Source of the DNA: a virus
IMG/VR virus record: IMGVR_UViG_3300020020_000064
Span: 1 to 46,206 of that record
Length of the DNA stretch: 46,206 nucleotides
Strand: one strand, 5' to 3'
Shown here one piece after another: positions 1 through 8,452 of this stretch. The position numbers and the translations under genes are program-made. Each line of letters opens with the position of its first letter. Position 1 is the stretch's first letter. The notes below the pieces were generated by a model, which saw nothing but the letters and a program-made list of their open reading frames with translations, ran no database searches and was not told where the DNA came from.

Positions 1-249
1 CTCGTCGCCATCGCAACGGGGGGCGTGGACAACATCACGAACCCCATCGGATTCCGCGAGCACACGAACCCCGACTACCGAGGACTGAAGATCATCCCCG
101 GTCAGCGGAGCCAGTACCCGCTCACTGACTCCTTCTACCGCCGCGGGTTCGGTACTGGTATTCGCCAGCGCGGTTCGGTTGCGGTGATGCAGGTGAAGGC
201 TGCAGCTCCGTACGTCATCCCTGCCGCATACGACGCGGCGAACTTCTAG
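1..249 (+). CDS. Major capsid protein, C-terminal part (truncated by window edge)
   Basis: The reading frame is open from base 1 and ends at 247-249, giving the last 82 residues of a larger protein. The end (…VKAAAPYVIPAAYDAANF) and its place immediately before neck genes are what one expects of an HK97-fold major capsid protein in an actinobacterial siphophage. An internal ATG does not exist near the edge; the GTG at 25 is internal to the frame, not a real start. The call rests on order (capsid, then neck, then tail) more than on a visible motif. An 81 bp gap with an AAGGAG ribosome site leads to the next gene. Confidence 0.6.
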   Translation, partial: LVAIATGGVDNITNPIGFREHTNPDYRGLKIIPGQRSQYPLTDSFYRRGFGTGIRQRGSVAVMQVKAAAPYVIPAAYDAANF

Positions 250-330
250 CAGTAATGGGGCGGTAGGTAAACTCGCTCAGCTTGCCGCCCCATCTGCTGG
301 TAAACCACCAGAACAAGGAGAAACATCATC

Positions 331-735
331 ATGGCCGATAACGACTACGTAGTCTTCGAGGACTCCGCCGGCAACGAAGTGTCGAATGATCCTCGCTGGC
401 TGGCTCGCCGGACTCTTGCTATGGCAGGGGAAGGTGTTAGCGAAGCTCAGGTTCTCGCCGATGCCGAACGTGCCGAACTTGAGGAACTGCGTGAGTTCTA
501 CCGTACACATGGCGTTGCTCAGGCACCGAATGAGTTCAACGGAACAGCCGACGTCGAAGAACCCGATGACAGCGAAGACGACGACGCTGAGAACCCATAT
601 GCTGACGTCAAGGGTGCAGCCCTCGTCGCCCTCGCTAAGGAGCGAAACGTCAATCTCAAGCGCGAGGATGGTAGCAAGCTGAAGGCCGGCGAAGTCCGCG
701 CCGCGCTCGCTGAGCAGGATGTCTCGAACGCCTGA
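331..735 (+). CDS. Head-associated protein with acidic linker and SAP/HeH-like C-terminus
   Basis: 134 residues, preceded by AAGGAG about 10 nt before the ATG. The N-terminal half is mixed and charged; residues about 70-95 are an acidic linker rich in D and E. The last 35 residues (NPYADVKGAALVALAKERNV…) resemble a small helix-extended-helix (HeH/LEM/SAP-like) module, seen often in the gene after the capsid gene of actinophages. A similar NPYAD/DPYAD-led module occurs in the candidate ssDNA-binding protein at 27496. Likely a virion or head-assembly protein; the exact role is unknown. Confidence 0.6.
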   Translation: MADNDYVVFEDSAGNEVSNDPRWLARRTLAMAGEGVSEAQVLADAERAELEELREFYRTHGVAQAPNEFNGTADVEEPDDSEDDDAENPYADVKGAALVALAKERNVNLKREDGSKLKAGEVRAALAEQDVSNA

Positions 736-737
736 TC

Positions 738-1085
738 ATGGACTCCACTCCTGCACTCGTCGCCCGTGTTCGTGAGAAGATCGGCGAGACCGTTCACACT
801 GGCGAGACTGCAAGTGATACCATGTTCTCCAATGCCGAGGTCGAGGCCTGGATCGAAGCCTCGCCGACGTTTAACCACGCAGTCGTCGAAGGTTGGGAAG
901 CCAAGCTCGCCAACTTCACCAACCTGGCTGATGTAACAGATGGGGCAGCAAGCAGGAAGCTCGGAGACCTAGCAGACAGGGCTCGAGAGAACCTGAAATA
1001 CTGGCGGAATCGGATCGCAGTCGGGCCAGATGAGGAGCTCGCGCGGTCTCGGACACGGATAGGGAAGATCGTTCGCAATGGATAG
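738..1085 (+). CDS. Head-to-tail adaptor (neck protein)
   Basis: 115 residues, starting 2 bp after the previous stop. It is a helical protein with the size and position of an HK97 gp6-like adaptor, the ring that attaches under the portal. The evidence is order and length: capsid, small head protein, adaptor, stopper, gp10-like protein, terminator. No catalytic motif is expected. Its stop overlaps the start of the next gene by 8 bp, typical of translational coupling in neck modules. Confidence 0.6.
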   Translation: MDSTPALVARVREKIGETVHTGETASDTMFSNAEVEAWIEASPTFNHAVVEGWEAKLANFTNLADVTDGAASRKLGDLADRARENLKYWRNRIAVGPDEELARSRTRIGKIVRNG

Positions 1086-1470
1086 GACCGAACTGCTGAT
1101 GAGACGCCGCTCGGTGCTGGCGTTTATCAAAGCGGATCCGGTCAAGATCAATATTCTGCGCCCTCCAGCCCCCGTGAAGAATTCCGCCACGGGGGGGTAC
1201 GTTGCTCAGCCGAACGTGCCTCCCCTTCCTCCTCAAACTGCTCGCATTGTTCAAAACGTGCGACGCTACACGGATGGTCTCATCAATGCTGAGGCAGGCG
1301 ACATCCCTAATTCTGAGTACCGCCTCGTGGCAAAACACACCATGAACATCAAAGTAAACGACATGTTCAAGTGGAAGGGTGAGAATTACAAAGTCACTGG
1401 CATCCACGAAGCTCGAGAGGAATCGGTCTTCGCTGCCATTCAGCTACTGGGGCCTGATAACCGTGCCTAG
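1078..1470 (+). CDS. Head-to-tail stopper / head closure protein
   Basis: 130 residues starting from ATG inside the previous gene's end. It is a beta-rich small protein of the size of head-closure proteins that plug the neck after DNA packaging. It contains a GDIPNSEYRLVAKH-like stretch followed by a short beta segment with FKWKGENYKVTGI, which fits the SPP1 gp16/HK97 stopper type of fold. Function is inferred from order and secondary-structure impression, not a signature motif. Confidence 0.6.
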   Translation: MDRTELLMRRRSVLAFIKADPVKINILRPPAPVKNSATGGYVAQPNVPPLPPQTARIVQNVRRYTDGLINAEAGDIPNSEYRLVAKHTMNIKVNDMFKWKGENYKVTGIHEAREESVFAAIQLLGPDNRA

Positions 1471-1825
1471 CTCACGTATCATCATAGAAGAAGATACCAT
1501 CATTCAATGGTACGACGGTCCTGAGTGGGATGACGTCGCAGTTGAAGAGTTTAACAAGGCTAAGAGTCAGATGGAAGCCACGATGCGTGAGGAAGCTCTT
1601 TGGGCAGATCGCACGGGGGCCGCTCGAGCTGGTCTGACTGCGACGGTCGAAGAAGCTGATGGTGTTGTGTCAATGATCCTTGAGCACGGAGTGGAATATG
1701 GATTCTGGCTCGAAGTCATTCAGAACGGACGTTTCGCCATTCTCGGTCCTACAATGGAACGACATGGGCGACAGTTGACTTACAATGCCTGGCGTCGTAT
1801 CAAGTATGCGAGAGGTCGGTACTGA
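1463..1825 (+). CDS. HK97 gp10-like neck/tail-joining protein
   Basis: 120 residues. I chose the GTG at 1463 because it overlaps the previous stop by 8 bp; the longer in-frame extension upstream lies wholly inside the preceding gene. The protein has an N-terminal helix with many charged residues and a short C-terminal part ending in a basic RRIKYARGRY tail, as in HK97 gp10-type tail-completion proteins. It ends overlapping the next ATG by one base (TGATG). Confidence 0.6.
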   Translation: MPSSRIIIEEDTIIQWYDGPEWDDVAVEEFNKAKSQMEATMREEALWADRTGAARAGLTATVEEADGVVSMILEHGVEYGFWLEVIQNGRFAILGPTMERHGRQLTYNAWRRIKYARGRY

Positions 1826-2238
1826 TGAAAGCTCGACACTTCGTCTACGATAGACTTACTCAGGCGGCAGTTGCTTCGCTTCTTGCTGATGGGGCTAACA
1901 GTGTGTATGCTAAGAAGGCAATGACCTCTTCCGTCGAAGTCCACCCCTACCTTGTCTATAAGATGGGCAATGATACCTCGGAAGAATTCTCTGAGGAAAG
2001 AGAAGTATCTCGTCAGTTCTTTCAGGTCTGGGTTCACGACTACTTCGATGGTAACACTGCTGACTATGACAAGATCGATACCATCATCACCACCCTCAAG
2101 AATGTATTCAAAAATGCGGGTGGCGTACCTGGTGTTTGGACAACGCGTTATCTTGAGACCTCTCAAGACCTCGATGATGATACATTGAATACCGTGTTCC
2201 GCTACCTGCGGTTCCAACTGATAAGAGAGGATACGTAG
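1825..2238 (+). CDS. Tail terminator protein
   Basis: 137 residues. The pattern of an N-terminal helix, a central beta stretch (PYLVYKMGNDT…FFQVWVHDY) and a helix with IDTIITTLKNVF fits the tail-terminator fold (lambda gpU/HK97-type), which caps the tail tube and joins it to the neck. Order supports this: it is the last neck gene before the tail genes. Its stop directly abuts the next start (TAG-ATG). Confidence 0.65.
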   Translation: MKARHFVYDRLTQAAVASLLADGANSVYAKKAMTSSVEVHPYLVYKMGNDTSEEFSEEREVSRQFFQVWVHDYFDGNTADYDKIDTIITTLKNVFKNAGGVPGVWTTRYLETSQDLDDDTLNTVFRYLRFQLIREDT

Positions 2239-2589
2239 ATGAAGTACGTAACATTCAATGACCGCAGCATTGATACCCGAACGCTCGGTCCCGAAGACCT
2301 CGAGAAGGCAGGTGTGGAAGGATTCGAAGAAACGGACTTTCACCGTGGTCAGCCTGTCGAAGTGAAGGTGGCAGTTGCCAAGGCACTGGTCGACAACCCC
2401 GATCTCTTTGGTTCGTTCACCATCGACGAGGACATCACACCGGAAGAGCAAGCAGAGGCCGATGCCGCTGCAGCCGCTCAAGCAGCCGAGAAGGCAGCAG
2501 CCGAAGCAGTCGAAACCGCCACTGGAACTTCGCAAGAGTCAGTTTCCGAGCCGAAGCCCAAGGGCAGCAATCGCGCATCGACCCCCTGA
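2239..2589 (+). CDS. Tail-region protein with Ala/Glu-rich C-terminus
   Basis: 116 residues. The N-terminal 70 residues are ordinary; residues about 75-100 are an Ala/Glu/Lys-rich helix (EEQAEADAAAAAQAAEKAA-like), followed by a disordered tail with Ser and Pro. I do not recognise a family. It sits directly after the tail terminator with no gap, so it is probably expressed with the tail genes. The 99 bp that follow (2590-2688) hold no gene that I can support. Confidence 0.6.
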   Translation: MKYVTFNDRSIDTRTLGPEDLEKAGVEGFEETDFHRGQPVEVKVAVAKALVDNPDLFGSFTIDEDITPEEQAEADAAAAAQAAEKAAAEAVETATGTSQESVSEPKPKGSNRASTP

Positions 2590-2688
2590 CGATCGATCAG
2601 GCATATCCCCAGAATCGCCTAGCAGCTCCTCTAAACGCCCATCTCGCTCGTGATGATAAATTACTCAGTGACAGGATAAGAGAAGCTC

Positions 2689-2907
2689 ATGGCGGACCTG
2701 GTAGAACTTCGCTGCAAGGGAGTTGGAGAGGGTGACCTCTACGGGATCTATGATCCTGAATCCCACACCCTTGAAGTTCGCTGTAAACGCCGTAGGCATG
2801 GAGCCCGTCCGGGGATCATCGTTCTACACACTATCGCCCTGCTCACCGGGCAGGTTACGAAGACCCGGGAATTCAAGGACCCGGCCTATGTAGGAAAGGA
2901 AAGATAA
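2689..2907 (+). CDS. Small cysteine-containing protein before major tail protein
   Basis: 72 residues, with Cys9 and Cys33, many basic residues (KRRRHGARPG) and a hydrophobic strand GIIVLHTIALLTG. Short proteins of this look (E-V-KC then GxxVLH) are frequent just before the major tail protein in actinophages, with no known role. It ends with a one-base overlap into the major tail protein (TAATG). A modest GATAAGAGAAG purine stretch precedes the ATG. Confidence 0.6.
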   Translation: MADLVELRCKGVGEGDLYGIYDPESHTLEVRCKRRRHGARPGIIVLHTIALLTGQVTKTREFKDPAYVGKER

Positions 2908-3734
2908 TGCCACTAGCTGGATACGCTGTGCCTTTCGGGCTCCGCCAGGTCAAACTGGTTCCGCTCGATAACGCAGGCGCAGAAGTGGTCGCGCAGGGTG
3001 TGATGCTCCCGGCATCTCGGACATTCTCCTTCGGTGAAACTGAAGAGTTCGAGACACTCGAGGGTGACGACCGCACGATCGCTTCACACGGAGCAGGACC
3101 CACGGTCGACTGGGACCTTGAGGGTGGTGGTATTTCGCTCGAGGCATGGAAGATCCTCTCGGGTGGTGCTGTCGGCTCTACAGGAACCACGCCGAACGTT
3201 GTGAAGACCTTCACGAAGCTCACGTCGGATGCTCGACCGTACTTCAATGTCTATGGTCGTGCGATTAGCGACTCAGGCGGCGACTTCGAGATGCGAGTCT
3301 TCCGCTGCAAGGCCGATGGCGACCTCGAAGCCAGCCTGGAGAACGGAAGCTTCTTGCTGACGTCCGCTTCAGGTAAGGGTTACGGCAACGAGGGTAACGC
3401 AAAGCTCTACGAGTTGGTGCACCGCGAGACGCCTGCTGCACTCACCGATGGAACCATCAAGACTGGCTGGACACTCACTACCACGGGTACGCCCTCTGGT
3501 GGTACGTTCCGCCTGCTTCTCAATGGTTACTCCACGCCGGACATCGCCTGGAACGCGGCAGCTGCTACGGTGGCTACGGCGCTCAACGGCCTCTCTGGCC
3601 TCACGGGTATGGGAGTTATCACCACTGGTGGTGGCCCTCTCCCGACCGCTGTTACCATCACTCTGCCGGTCGCCGGCAACGTGGCAGTTGGCGCCGTCGC
3701 CCTGACGCCGTCTGGTGCTGTCGTTCTCGCATAA
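2907..3734 (+). CDS. Major tail protein with C-terminal Ig-like/repeat domain
   Basis: 275 residues. Residues 1-185 are the beta-rich tube-forming part expected of a siphophage major tail protein; AAAGGAAAG precedes the ATG. Residues about 188-275 form a separate domain with the pattern GGTFRLLLNG…DIAWNAAAATVATALNGL…VITTGG…VTITLPV, a small surface domain commonly appended to major tail proteins. Position just before the assembly chaperones and the tape measure gene supports the call. Hundreds of copies would form the tail tube. Confidence 0.8.
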   Translation: MPLAGYAVPFGLRQVKLVPLDNAGAEVVAQGVMLPASRTFSFGETEEFETLEGDDRTIASHGAGPTVDWDLEGGGISLEAWKILSGGAVGSTGTTPNVVKTFTKLTSDARPYFNVYGRAISDSGGDFEMRVFRCKADGDLEASLENGSFLLTSASGKGYGNEGNAKLYELVHRETPAALTDGTIKTGWTLTTTGTPSGGTFRLLLNGYSTPDIAWNAAAATVATALNGLSGLTGMGVITTGGGPLPTAVTITLPVAGNVAVGAVALTPSGAVVLA

Positions 3735-3774
3735 CTGAATATCACCTCGATAGCCCGATCCCCAGGAGGACAAA

Positions 3775-4335
3775 ATGGCTACCCCACGTAAGACAGCAGA
3801 AAAAGCAGAACAACTTCGCGTTTCACAGATCGGCGACTTCAAGGCCCGCATGGGTGGTGTCATGGAGCTGCCGTCTGGTCGTGTCATGAAGCTTAAGAAT
3901 CCCGGTGGTCTCCAGGCATTCATTGCCAATGGCACCATCCCTAACTCTCTTCTTGGTATGGTTCAGTCAGGCCTCAGTGGTAAGTCAGGCTCAGAGGTCA
4001 CAGCGGCTGCCGCTGACCTTGCTAAGGATATCGACTCTCTCGCTGACATGCTGAAGATGCTTGATCTAGTCATGGTTCAGTCAGCGAAGGAGCCAGTAGT
4101 TTACGCGGTTCCTACAGCTGAAGACCTTGAACGACACAACATCATGAACGAAGACAACCAGTTTGAAACCCTCGATGAGTGGCGAGAGTCATATGGGAAC
4201 ACTCGGCTGTATGTCGACGAGATCGAGGAGTTGGACAAGCAGTTCGTTTTCCAGTGGGTAAGCGGAGGAGTTCGTGACCTCGAGACGTTTCGTGCACAAC
4301 TCCAAAGCAATGTGGATGCTATATCTGCAGTCTAA
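3775..4335 (+). CDS. Tail assembly chaperone, short (G-type) product
   Basis: 186 residues, with a strong CAGGAGG site before the ATG. Position between the major tail protein and tape measure genes is diagnostic for the tail assembly chaperone pair that binds the tape measure protein during tail assembly. The protein is helical and acidic near its end. A second open frame overlaps its 3' end in the +1 frame, so a minority of ribosomes probably shift to make a longer product (see the slippery site at 4288). The frame-zero end after the candidate slip adds 14 residues. Confidence 0.8.
   Translation: MATPRKTAEKAEQLRVSQIGDFKARMGGVMELPSGRVMKLKNPGGLQAFIANGTIPNSLLGMVQSGLSGKSGSEVTAAAADLAKDIDSLADMLKMLDLVMVQSAKEPVVYAVPTAEDLERHNIMNEDNQFETLDEWRESYGNTRLYVDEIEELDKQFVFQWVSGGVRDLETFRAQLQSNVDAISAV
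4288..4293 (+). promoter_or_regulatory. Candidate +1 frameshift site UUU CGU
   Basis: In the chaperone frame the codons at 4285-4293 read ACG UUU CGU. A P-site Phe tRNA on UUU (4288-4290) could re-pair on UUC (4289-4291), placing the next codon at 4292 in the +1 frame. UUU CGU is the core of the well-known influenza A PA-X +1 site (UCC UUU CGU). The window in which a shift must occur is 4262-4335, bounded by the +1-frame stop at 4259-4261 and the zero-frame stop; this is the best slip site I see in it. Confidence 0.55.
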
Positions 4336-4579
4336 GGATCTAGCGGTTCTTCCAAGTTCGCTCTTGGGACTAACAACCGGTAGTTACGAAGCCTACTGCT
4401 TTGATCAGGCAGTTTGGTATTTTGGAACACAAGTTTCATACAGAGTCGAAAATGCCGGTCGTAAGCCTATCAAGGGAGAAGCAGCACAACGAGCTGCTCA
4501 GGAACGTGAACTCAAGAAGATTCTTGAGGGAGAAAGCGCGACAAGGGTCTACTCTGATCCTGCCGCACTATTTGGTTAG
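4292..4579 (+). CDS. Tail assembly chaperone, frameshift extension (T-type frame)
   Basis: The +1 frame is open from 4262 to 4579 and lacks any convincing start of its own, so I read it as the frameshifted half of the chaperone. Joined at 4290/4292 the fusion would have 172 plus 95 residues, 267 in all. The extension contains aromatic-rich helices (SYEAYCFDQAVWYFG) and a charged C-terminal helix (AAQERELKKILEGE), typical of the second chaperone half. It stops 8 bp before the tape measure start. The exact crossover is inference; the pairing of frames is clear. Confidence 0.75.
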   Translation: MHNSKAMWMLYLQSKDLAVLPSSLLGLTTGSYEAYCFDQAVWYFGTQVSYRVENAGRKPIKGEAAQRAAQERELKKILEGESATRVYSDPAALFG

Positions 4580-4587
4580 GAGCTGAG

Positions 4588-7500
4588 GTGGCAGAGGAGG
4601 TTCTTAGAGCAAAGATTATCATCGATGTCAAAGATGCCATCTCTGCCTATACCGAAGCTCGACAGCATCACGTCTCTATGGTCACCGCCCTCAATACGGG
4701 TGCTGGTGCACTCATGGCGACTGGCGTTGCAATCGCGGGGGTCGGCGTAGGAATTGCTGCCGGTCTCCTCGTTGCTGTAAATGCTGCTTCTGAGTTCGAA
4801 CGTAAGCTCGATTTCTTCGGTGCAGTGGCGGATGCCTCTGTCAAAGACATGGAGCGCATTCGTGCTAAGGCCCTCGAGCTAGGTGCTGACTCGATCTACT
4901 CTGCCGATCAAGTGGCAGACTCCTTTACCACTCTTGCTAAGGCAGGCGTTAATGCTCAGGAAGTTCTCGCTGGAGTCGGTGAAGCAGTTATCGCACTCGG
5001 TGCTGCTGCAGATATTCCTCTTGCAGACGCAGCATCTTCACTGACCACCATCCTGAACACTTTCAATATCGCGGCTGAAGATTCCGTTGCCGTTGTTGAT
5101 AAACTTGCTGGTGCAGCTAACTCGTCAAACATCGATGTCCAGGACCTGATCCTGACTATGACCTATGCGGGTTCTTCCGCAGCGGTCGCTGGTATCAGCT
5201 TCGAAGACCTTAACACCGCAATTGCTGTCTTGGGTGAAGCAGGCATCAAGGGGTCTAAGGCTGGTACCGGTCTTCGTCAGATGATTGACAAGTTGATCGC
5301 CCCTACCAACGCAGGTAAGGAAGCTCTCTCAGAACTAGGTATCATCACAGAAGAATTGGGGAATCAGCTCCTTACTGCCGAGGGTAAGATGAAGCCTCTG
5401 CCCGAGGTTCTTGATATCATTAATGGAGCAACACAGAACCTTAACGCGGCTGAGAAGATCGATATCCTTGGTCGTATTTTCCCTATTACTTCCCTGCCCA
5501 CCATCCTGAATCTTCTACAGGGTGGCTCTGCGGCAATGGCAGAACTTAATAAAGAGATTAACAAGACCACGGCTGCTGACGTTGCTGCGGCACGACTTAA
5601 TAACCTTTCGGGTGACGTAGAGTATTTGCGAGGCGAGCTGCAAACACTGGTGATCAACATCGGTGCAACACAGCAGGCACTCGCTCGCGGGCTGGTGCAA
5701 GCAATTGAGAAAGTGGTGACGTGGCTTAACCAGCTTAGTCCGGCCGCACTTGGTGCTCTAGTTCTCATGGCTCAGATCGCGGCAGTAGTACTGATTCTCT
5801 TCGGGGGATTGGCGATACTTTCCGGTGGCATACTCAAGATCATCAGCCTGTTCATTGTTCTAAGAGATGTAGCAATACTAGCAAAGATCTTTACCGCGGT
5901 AGTCGCTGGAGTAGGTCGACTCGGTGCTGCTCTACTTACTTTCCCAGGTATTGCAATCGTCGCTGTCTTGGCACTATTGGTAGCAGGATTGATCGCGTTC
6001 TTCACAAAGACTGAAGAGGGTAAGCAGCTCCTTACTGACATCGGAGTTATCTTCAGCAACGCTTTTGCTTCAATGAAGCCCGCGATTGACTCTATCGTTG
6101 CTTCATTCAACCAACTGATTGCAGCCCTAGCTCCTGTCATTGCCATGCTTATTGGCGGAGTTGCTGCAGGTCTAGTCGCTATTACTCCCGCCATTCTATT
6201 GCTCGCTGAGATTATTGCCAATGTGCTTGTTGCAGGAGTAACAGTACTGGCTGAAGTTCTTCGCTTCATCTCCGATATCCTGAGTGGCCCCTTTGGAGGA
6301 GTACTCCTAGTTATTGTGGGAATCATTGCTGCAGTTGTTGTGGCAATCAAAATCTGGGTTGCTGTCCAGTGGTTGCTGAACATTGCACTGACGGCAAACC
6401 CCATTGGCGCGATCATCATGGCGATTGTGCTTCTAGTAGCCGCTATCATCTGGGTTGCTACACAGACTACATTCTTCCAGGACCTCTGGGCGAACCTGGC
6501 ATCATTCTTCACTACGATCTGGACCGCGGTAGTTACTTCATTCACTACTGCCTGGTCACAAATCGTTACATTCTTCACGGGTATTTGGAATGCTATTGTC
6601 GCATTCCTAACCCCGATTCTAACCTTCATCTATGGTTTGATCAAGTTCTATGTGGAGATGTATATCAACATCTTCCTTATTCTCGCAGCAATCCTGGTTA
6701 CTATCTGGCAGGCAATCGTTGCAGCAGTAACTTGGGCATGGGAACTGATCTGGAGCATCATCGGTCCGATCGTAGAACAGATTGTTTCCTTCATCACCGA
6801 CAGTATCATGATTCTTCAGGTGGTCTGGTCTGTAGTATGGACGGCGATTTCCAACTTCTTCTCAGATATCTGGAATGGGATGGTTCAATTCTTCATCCCC
6901 ATTATCCTGAGCATCATGTCGTTCGTGATCAGCACAGTAAGCACCATTCAGGGAGTCTGGAACTCGATCTGGAGTGCTATCTCTAGCTTCTTCTCAGGTA
7001 TCTGGAATGGTATGGTTGGAGCAGTATCCGGACCAGTCAATCAGATCTTTAGTATTATTGGTGGTATCCAAGGTACCATCATGGGATTCTTCTCAGGGAT
7101 CGGCTCTTGGTTGGTGGGAGTCGGCCGCGACCTGATCATGGGTATGGTCAATGGAGTTAAGAATGCTGCTAGTGCTCTGATCAATGCAGTTGGCGATGTG
7201 GTCAATGGGGCAATTGACTGGGCAAAGGGCGTTCTGGGAATGGCTTCACCGTCGAAGGTATTCCGAGCCATTGGAATCGATACAATTAGAGGTATGATTG
7301 TTGGTGTGGAAAAGACTGCACCGGCGCTTAACCGCACAATGGAAGTTGTGGCTTCTGGAGTCGAATCACTTTACGACCAAGTCTACGCTGCACGCGAGAT
7401 GGATGTTATGCTCAATCTGCAGTCACAGATGGGAGTCGATGCATACTCGGCTGCTCAGGCGAACCAGCTCGCACTTCTCAATGAGAAGCTGCAAGAGATT

Positions 7501-7617
7501 GCAGATAAGGAAACCTTCAACATCGAGAAGCTCGAAGTTAATAATGGTGAAGCACAGCAAGACATCGAAGATGCACTGCCGGATGCCATCCGCAAGACCT
7601 CTTACCTGGTAGGATAA
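4588..7617 (+). CDS. Tape measure protein
   Basis: 1009 residues from a GTG start with GGAG upstream. N-terminal 340 residues are helical and Ala-rich, as in phage tail tape measure (TP901-type) domains (ADSIYSADQVADSFTTLAKAG). From about 370 to 830 there are many hydrophobic segments with repeated W-containing motifs (IWNAIVAFL, IWSAISSFFSGIWNGM), typical of tape measure proteins of actinophages. The C-terminal part (GMASPSKVFRAIG) carries the usual conserved motif. Length sets tail length; at about 0.15 nm per residue this implies a tail of roughly 150 nm. Confidence 0.95.
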   Translation: MAEEVLRAKIIIDVKDAISAYTEARQHHVSMVTALNTGAGALMATGVAIAGVGVGIAAGLLVAVNAASEFERKLDFFGAVADASVKDMERIRAKALELGADSIYSADQVADSFTTLAKAGVNAQEVLAGVGEAVIALGAAADIPLADAASSLTTILNTFNIAAEDSVAVVDKLAGAANSSNIDVQDLILTMTYAGSSAAVAGISFEDLNTAIAVLGEAGIKGSKAGTGLRQMIDKLIAPTNAGKEALSELGIITEELGNQLLTAEGKMKPLPEVLDIINGATQNLNAAEKIDILGRIFPITSLPTILNLLQGGSAAMAELNKEINKTTAADVAAARLNNLSGDVEYLRGELQTLVINIGATQQALARGLVQAIEKVVTWLNQLSPAALGALVLMAQIAAVVLILFGGLAILSGGILKIISLFIVLRDVAILAKIFTAVVAGVGRLGAALLTFPGIAIVAVLALLVAGLIAFFTKTEEGKQLLTDIGVIFSNAFASMKPAIDSIVASFNQLIAALAPVIAMLIGGVAAGLVAITPAILLLAEIIANVLVAGVTVLAEVLRFISDILSGPFGGVLLVIVGIIAAVVVAIKIWVAVQWLLNIALTANPIGAIIMAIVLLVAAIIWVATQTTFFQDLWANLASFFTTIWTAVVTSFTTAWSQIVTFFTGIWNAIVAFLTPILTFIYGLIKFYVEMYINIFLILAAILVTIWQAIVAAVTWAWELIWSIIGPIVEQIVSFITDSIMILQVVWSVVWTAISNFFSDIWNGMVQFFIPIILSIMSFVISTVSTIQGVWNSIWSAISSFFSGIWNGMVGAVSGPVNQIFSIIGGIQGTIMGFFSGIGSWLVGVGRDLIMGMVNGVKNAASALINAVGDVVNGAIDWAKGVLGMASPSKVFRAIGIDTIRGMIVGVEKTAPALNRTMEVVASGVESLYDQVYAAREMDVMLNLQSQMGVDAYSAAQANQLALLNEKLQEIADKETFNIEKLEVNNGEAQQDIEDALPDAIRKTSYLVG

Positions 7618-7618
7618 C

Positions 7619-8452
7619 ATGCCTAACAACACTGAGACATACTGGGATGCCGATGGGGTGAGCCTCCACACCTATGCGAAGTCGATTGAAACACTGAGTG
7701 GTATCGGTCCTCCGCCCTTCCGAGGTGAGAATGATATCGTGCCGACTCGCCCAGGTGAGCGATATGTGGCGAAGACGCCAGATGCAAATCTGCTTACACT
7801 GGGCATAATGTTACGTGGTATTGCTGAACACGCGAGCAATATCGATGGTGCTCCGACCAAGGCAACTTATCAGTCTAACTACAATGACCTGATACGTATG
7901 CTTTGGCTGCCGGGTGCGCAAGGTCGTGAGTTCGCACTCACTAAGAGATTCTATGATGGCGGAGCGCTGAAGACTGCAACTGCTTTTGCTGAGTACGTAG
8001 GCGGCATGAAACCGACTATGATCGGACAGAAAGCTGCTCGGTGCACGGTGGATCTGAAGTTGAACGACCCATTCTTCTATGCCACTTCATACACTTCTCA
8101 GGCTATCGTCAATGGTAATCAGAACATCACAGTCGAGGGCAATGCTCCGACACTGGCAATCGTAGTCACAATCAATGGCTCGCGAACCAACGCCAAGATT
8201 CGCAATAACACAGCTGGTGTGGAATTCACTTCACCCCTAGCTCTCTCAGCGGGACACAATGTTATCGTGGGAGTCAAGGACTTTACCGCTCTTGCAACTC
8301 AGGGTGGTGCTGCATATGACTCGTCAGCAGGAATCATTCACTCAGGGGCTCCTCAGTGGTTGATTCTTTGGCCGGGAGTGAATCAGATCAACGTTAGCTC
8401 AACAGTAGGCACAGGAGTTATCACTCTTCAGTACAAGGCGGCTTGGACATAA
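7619..8452 (+). CDS. Distal tail protein (Dit-like)
   Basis: 277 residues beginning 1 bp after the tape measure stop. Its place right after the tape measure gene and its beta-rich, two-part look fit a distal tail protein, the hub that joins tube and tip. Residues 1-150 would be the ring domain (LGIMLRGIAEHASNID…RFYDGG) and residues 160-277 a galectin-like beta sandwich (IVVTINGSRTNAKIRNNT). Its TAA overlaps the next ATG by one base. Confidence 0.75.
   Translation: MPNNTETYWDADGVSLHTYAKSIETLSGIGPPPFRGENDIVPTRPGERYVAKTPDANLLTLGIMLRGIAEHASNIDGAPTKATYQSNYNDLIRMLWLPGAQGREFALTKRFYDGGALKTATAFAEYVGGMKPTMIGQKAARCTVDLKLNDPFFYATSYTSQAIVNGNQNITVEGNAPTLAIVVTINGSRTNAKIRNNTAGVEFTSPLALSAGHNVIVGVKDFTALATQGGAAYDSSAGIIHSGAPQWLILWPGVNQINVSSTVGTGVITLQYKAAWT

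Noticed and set aside
1780-2535. 251-codon minus-strand frame
   Set aside because: Antisense to the tail terminator and next gene; no promoter or ribosome site.
5772-6629. 285-codon minus-strand frame
   Set aside because: Antisense to the tape measure gene, whose hydrophobic codon pattern produces open antisense frames.
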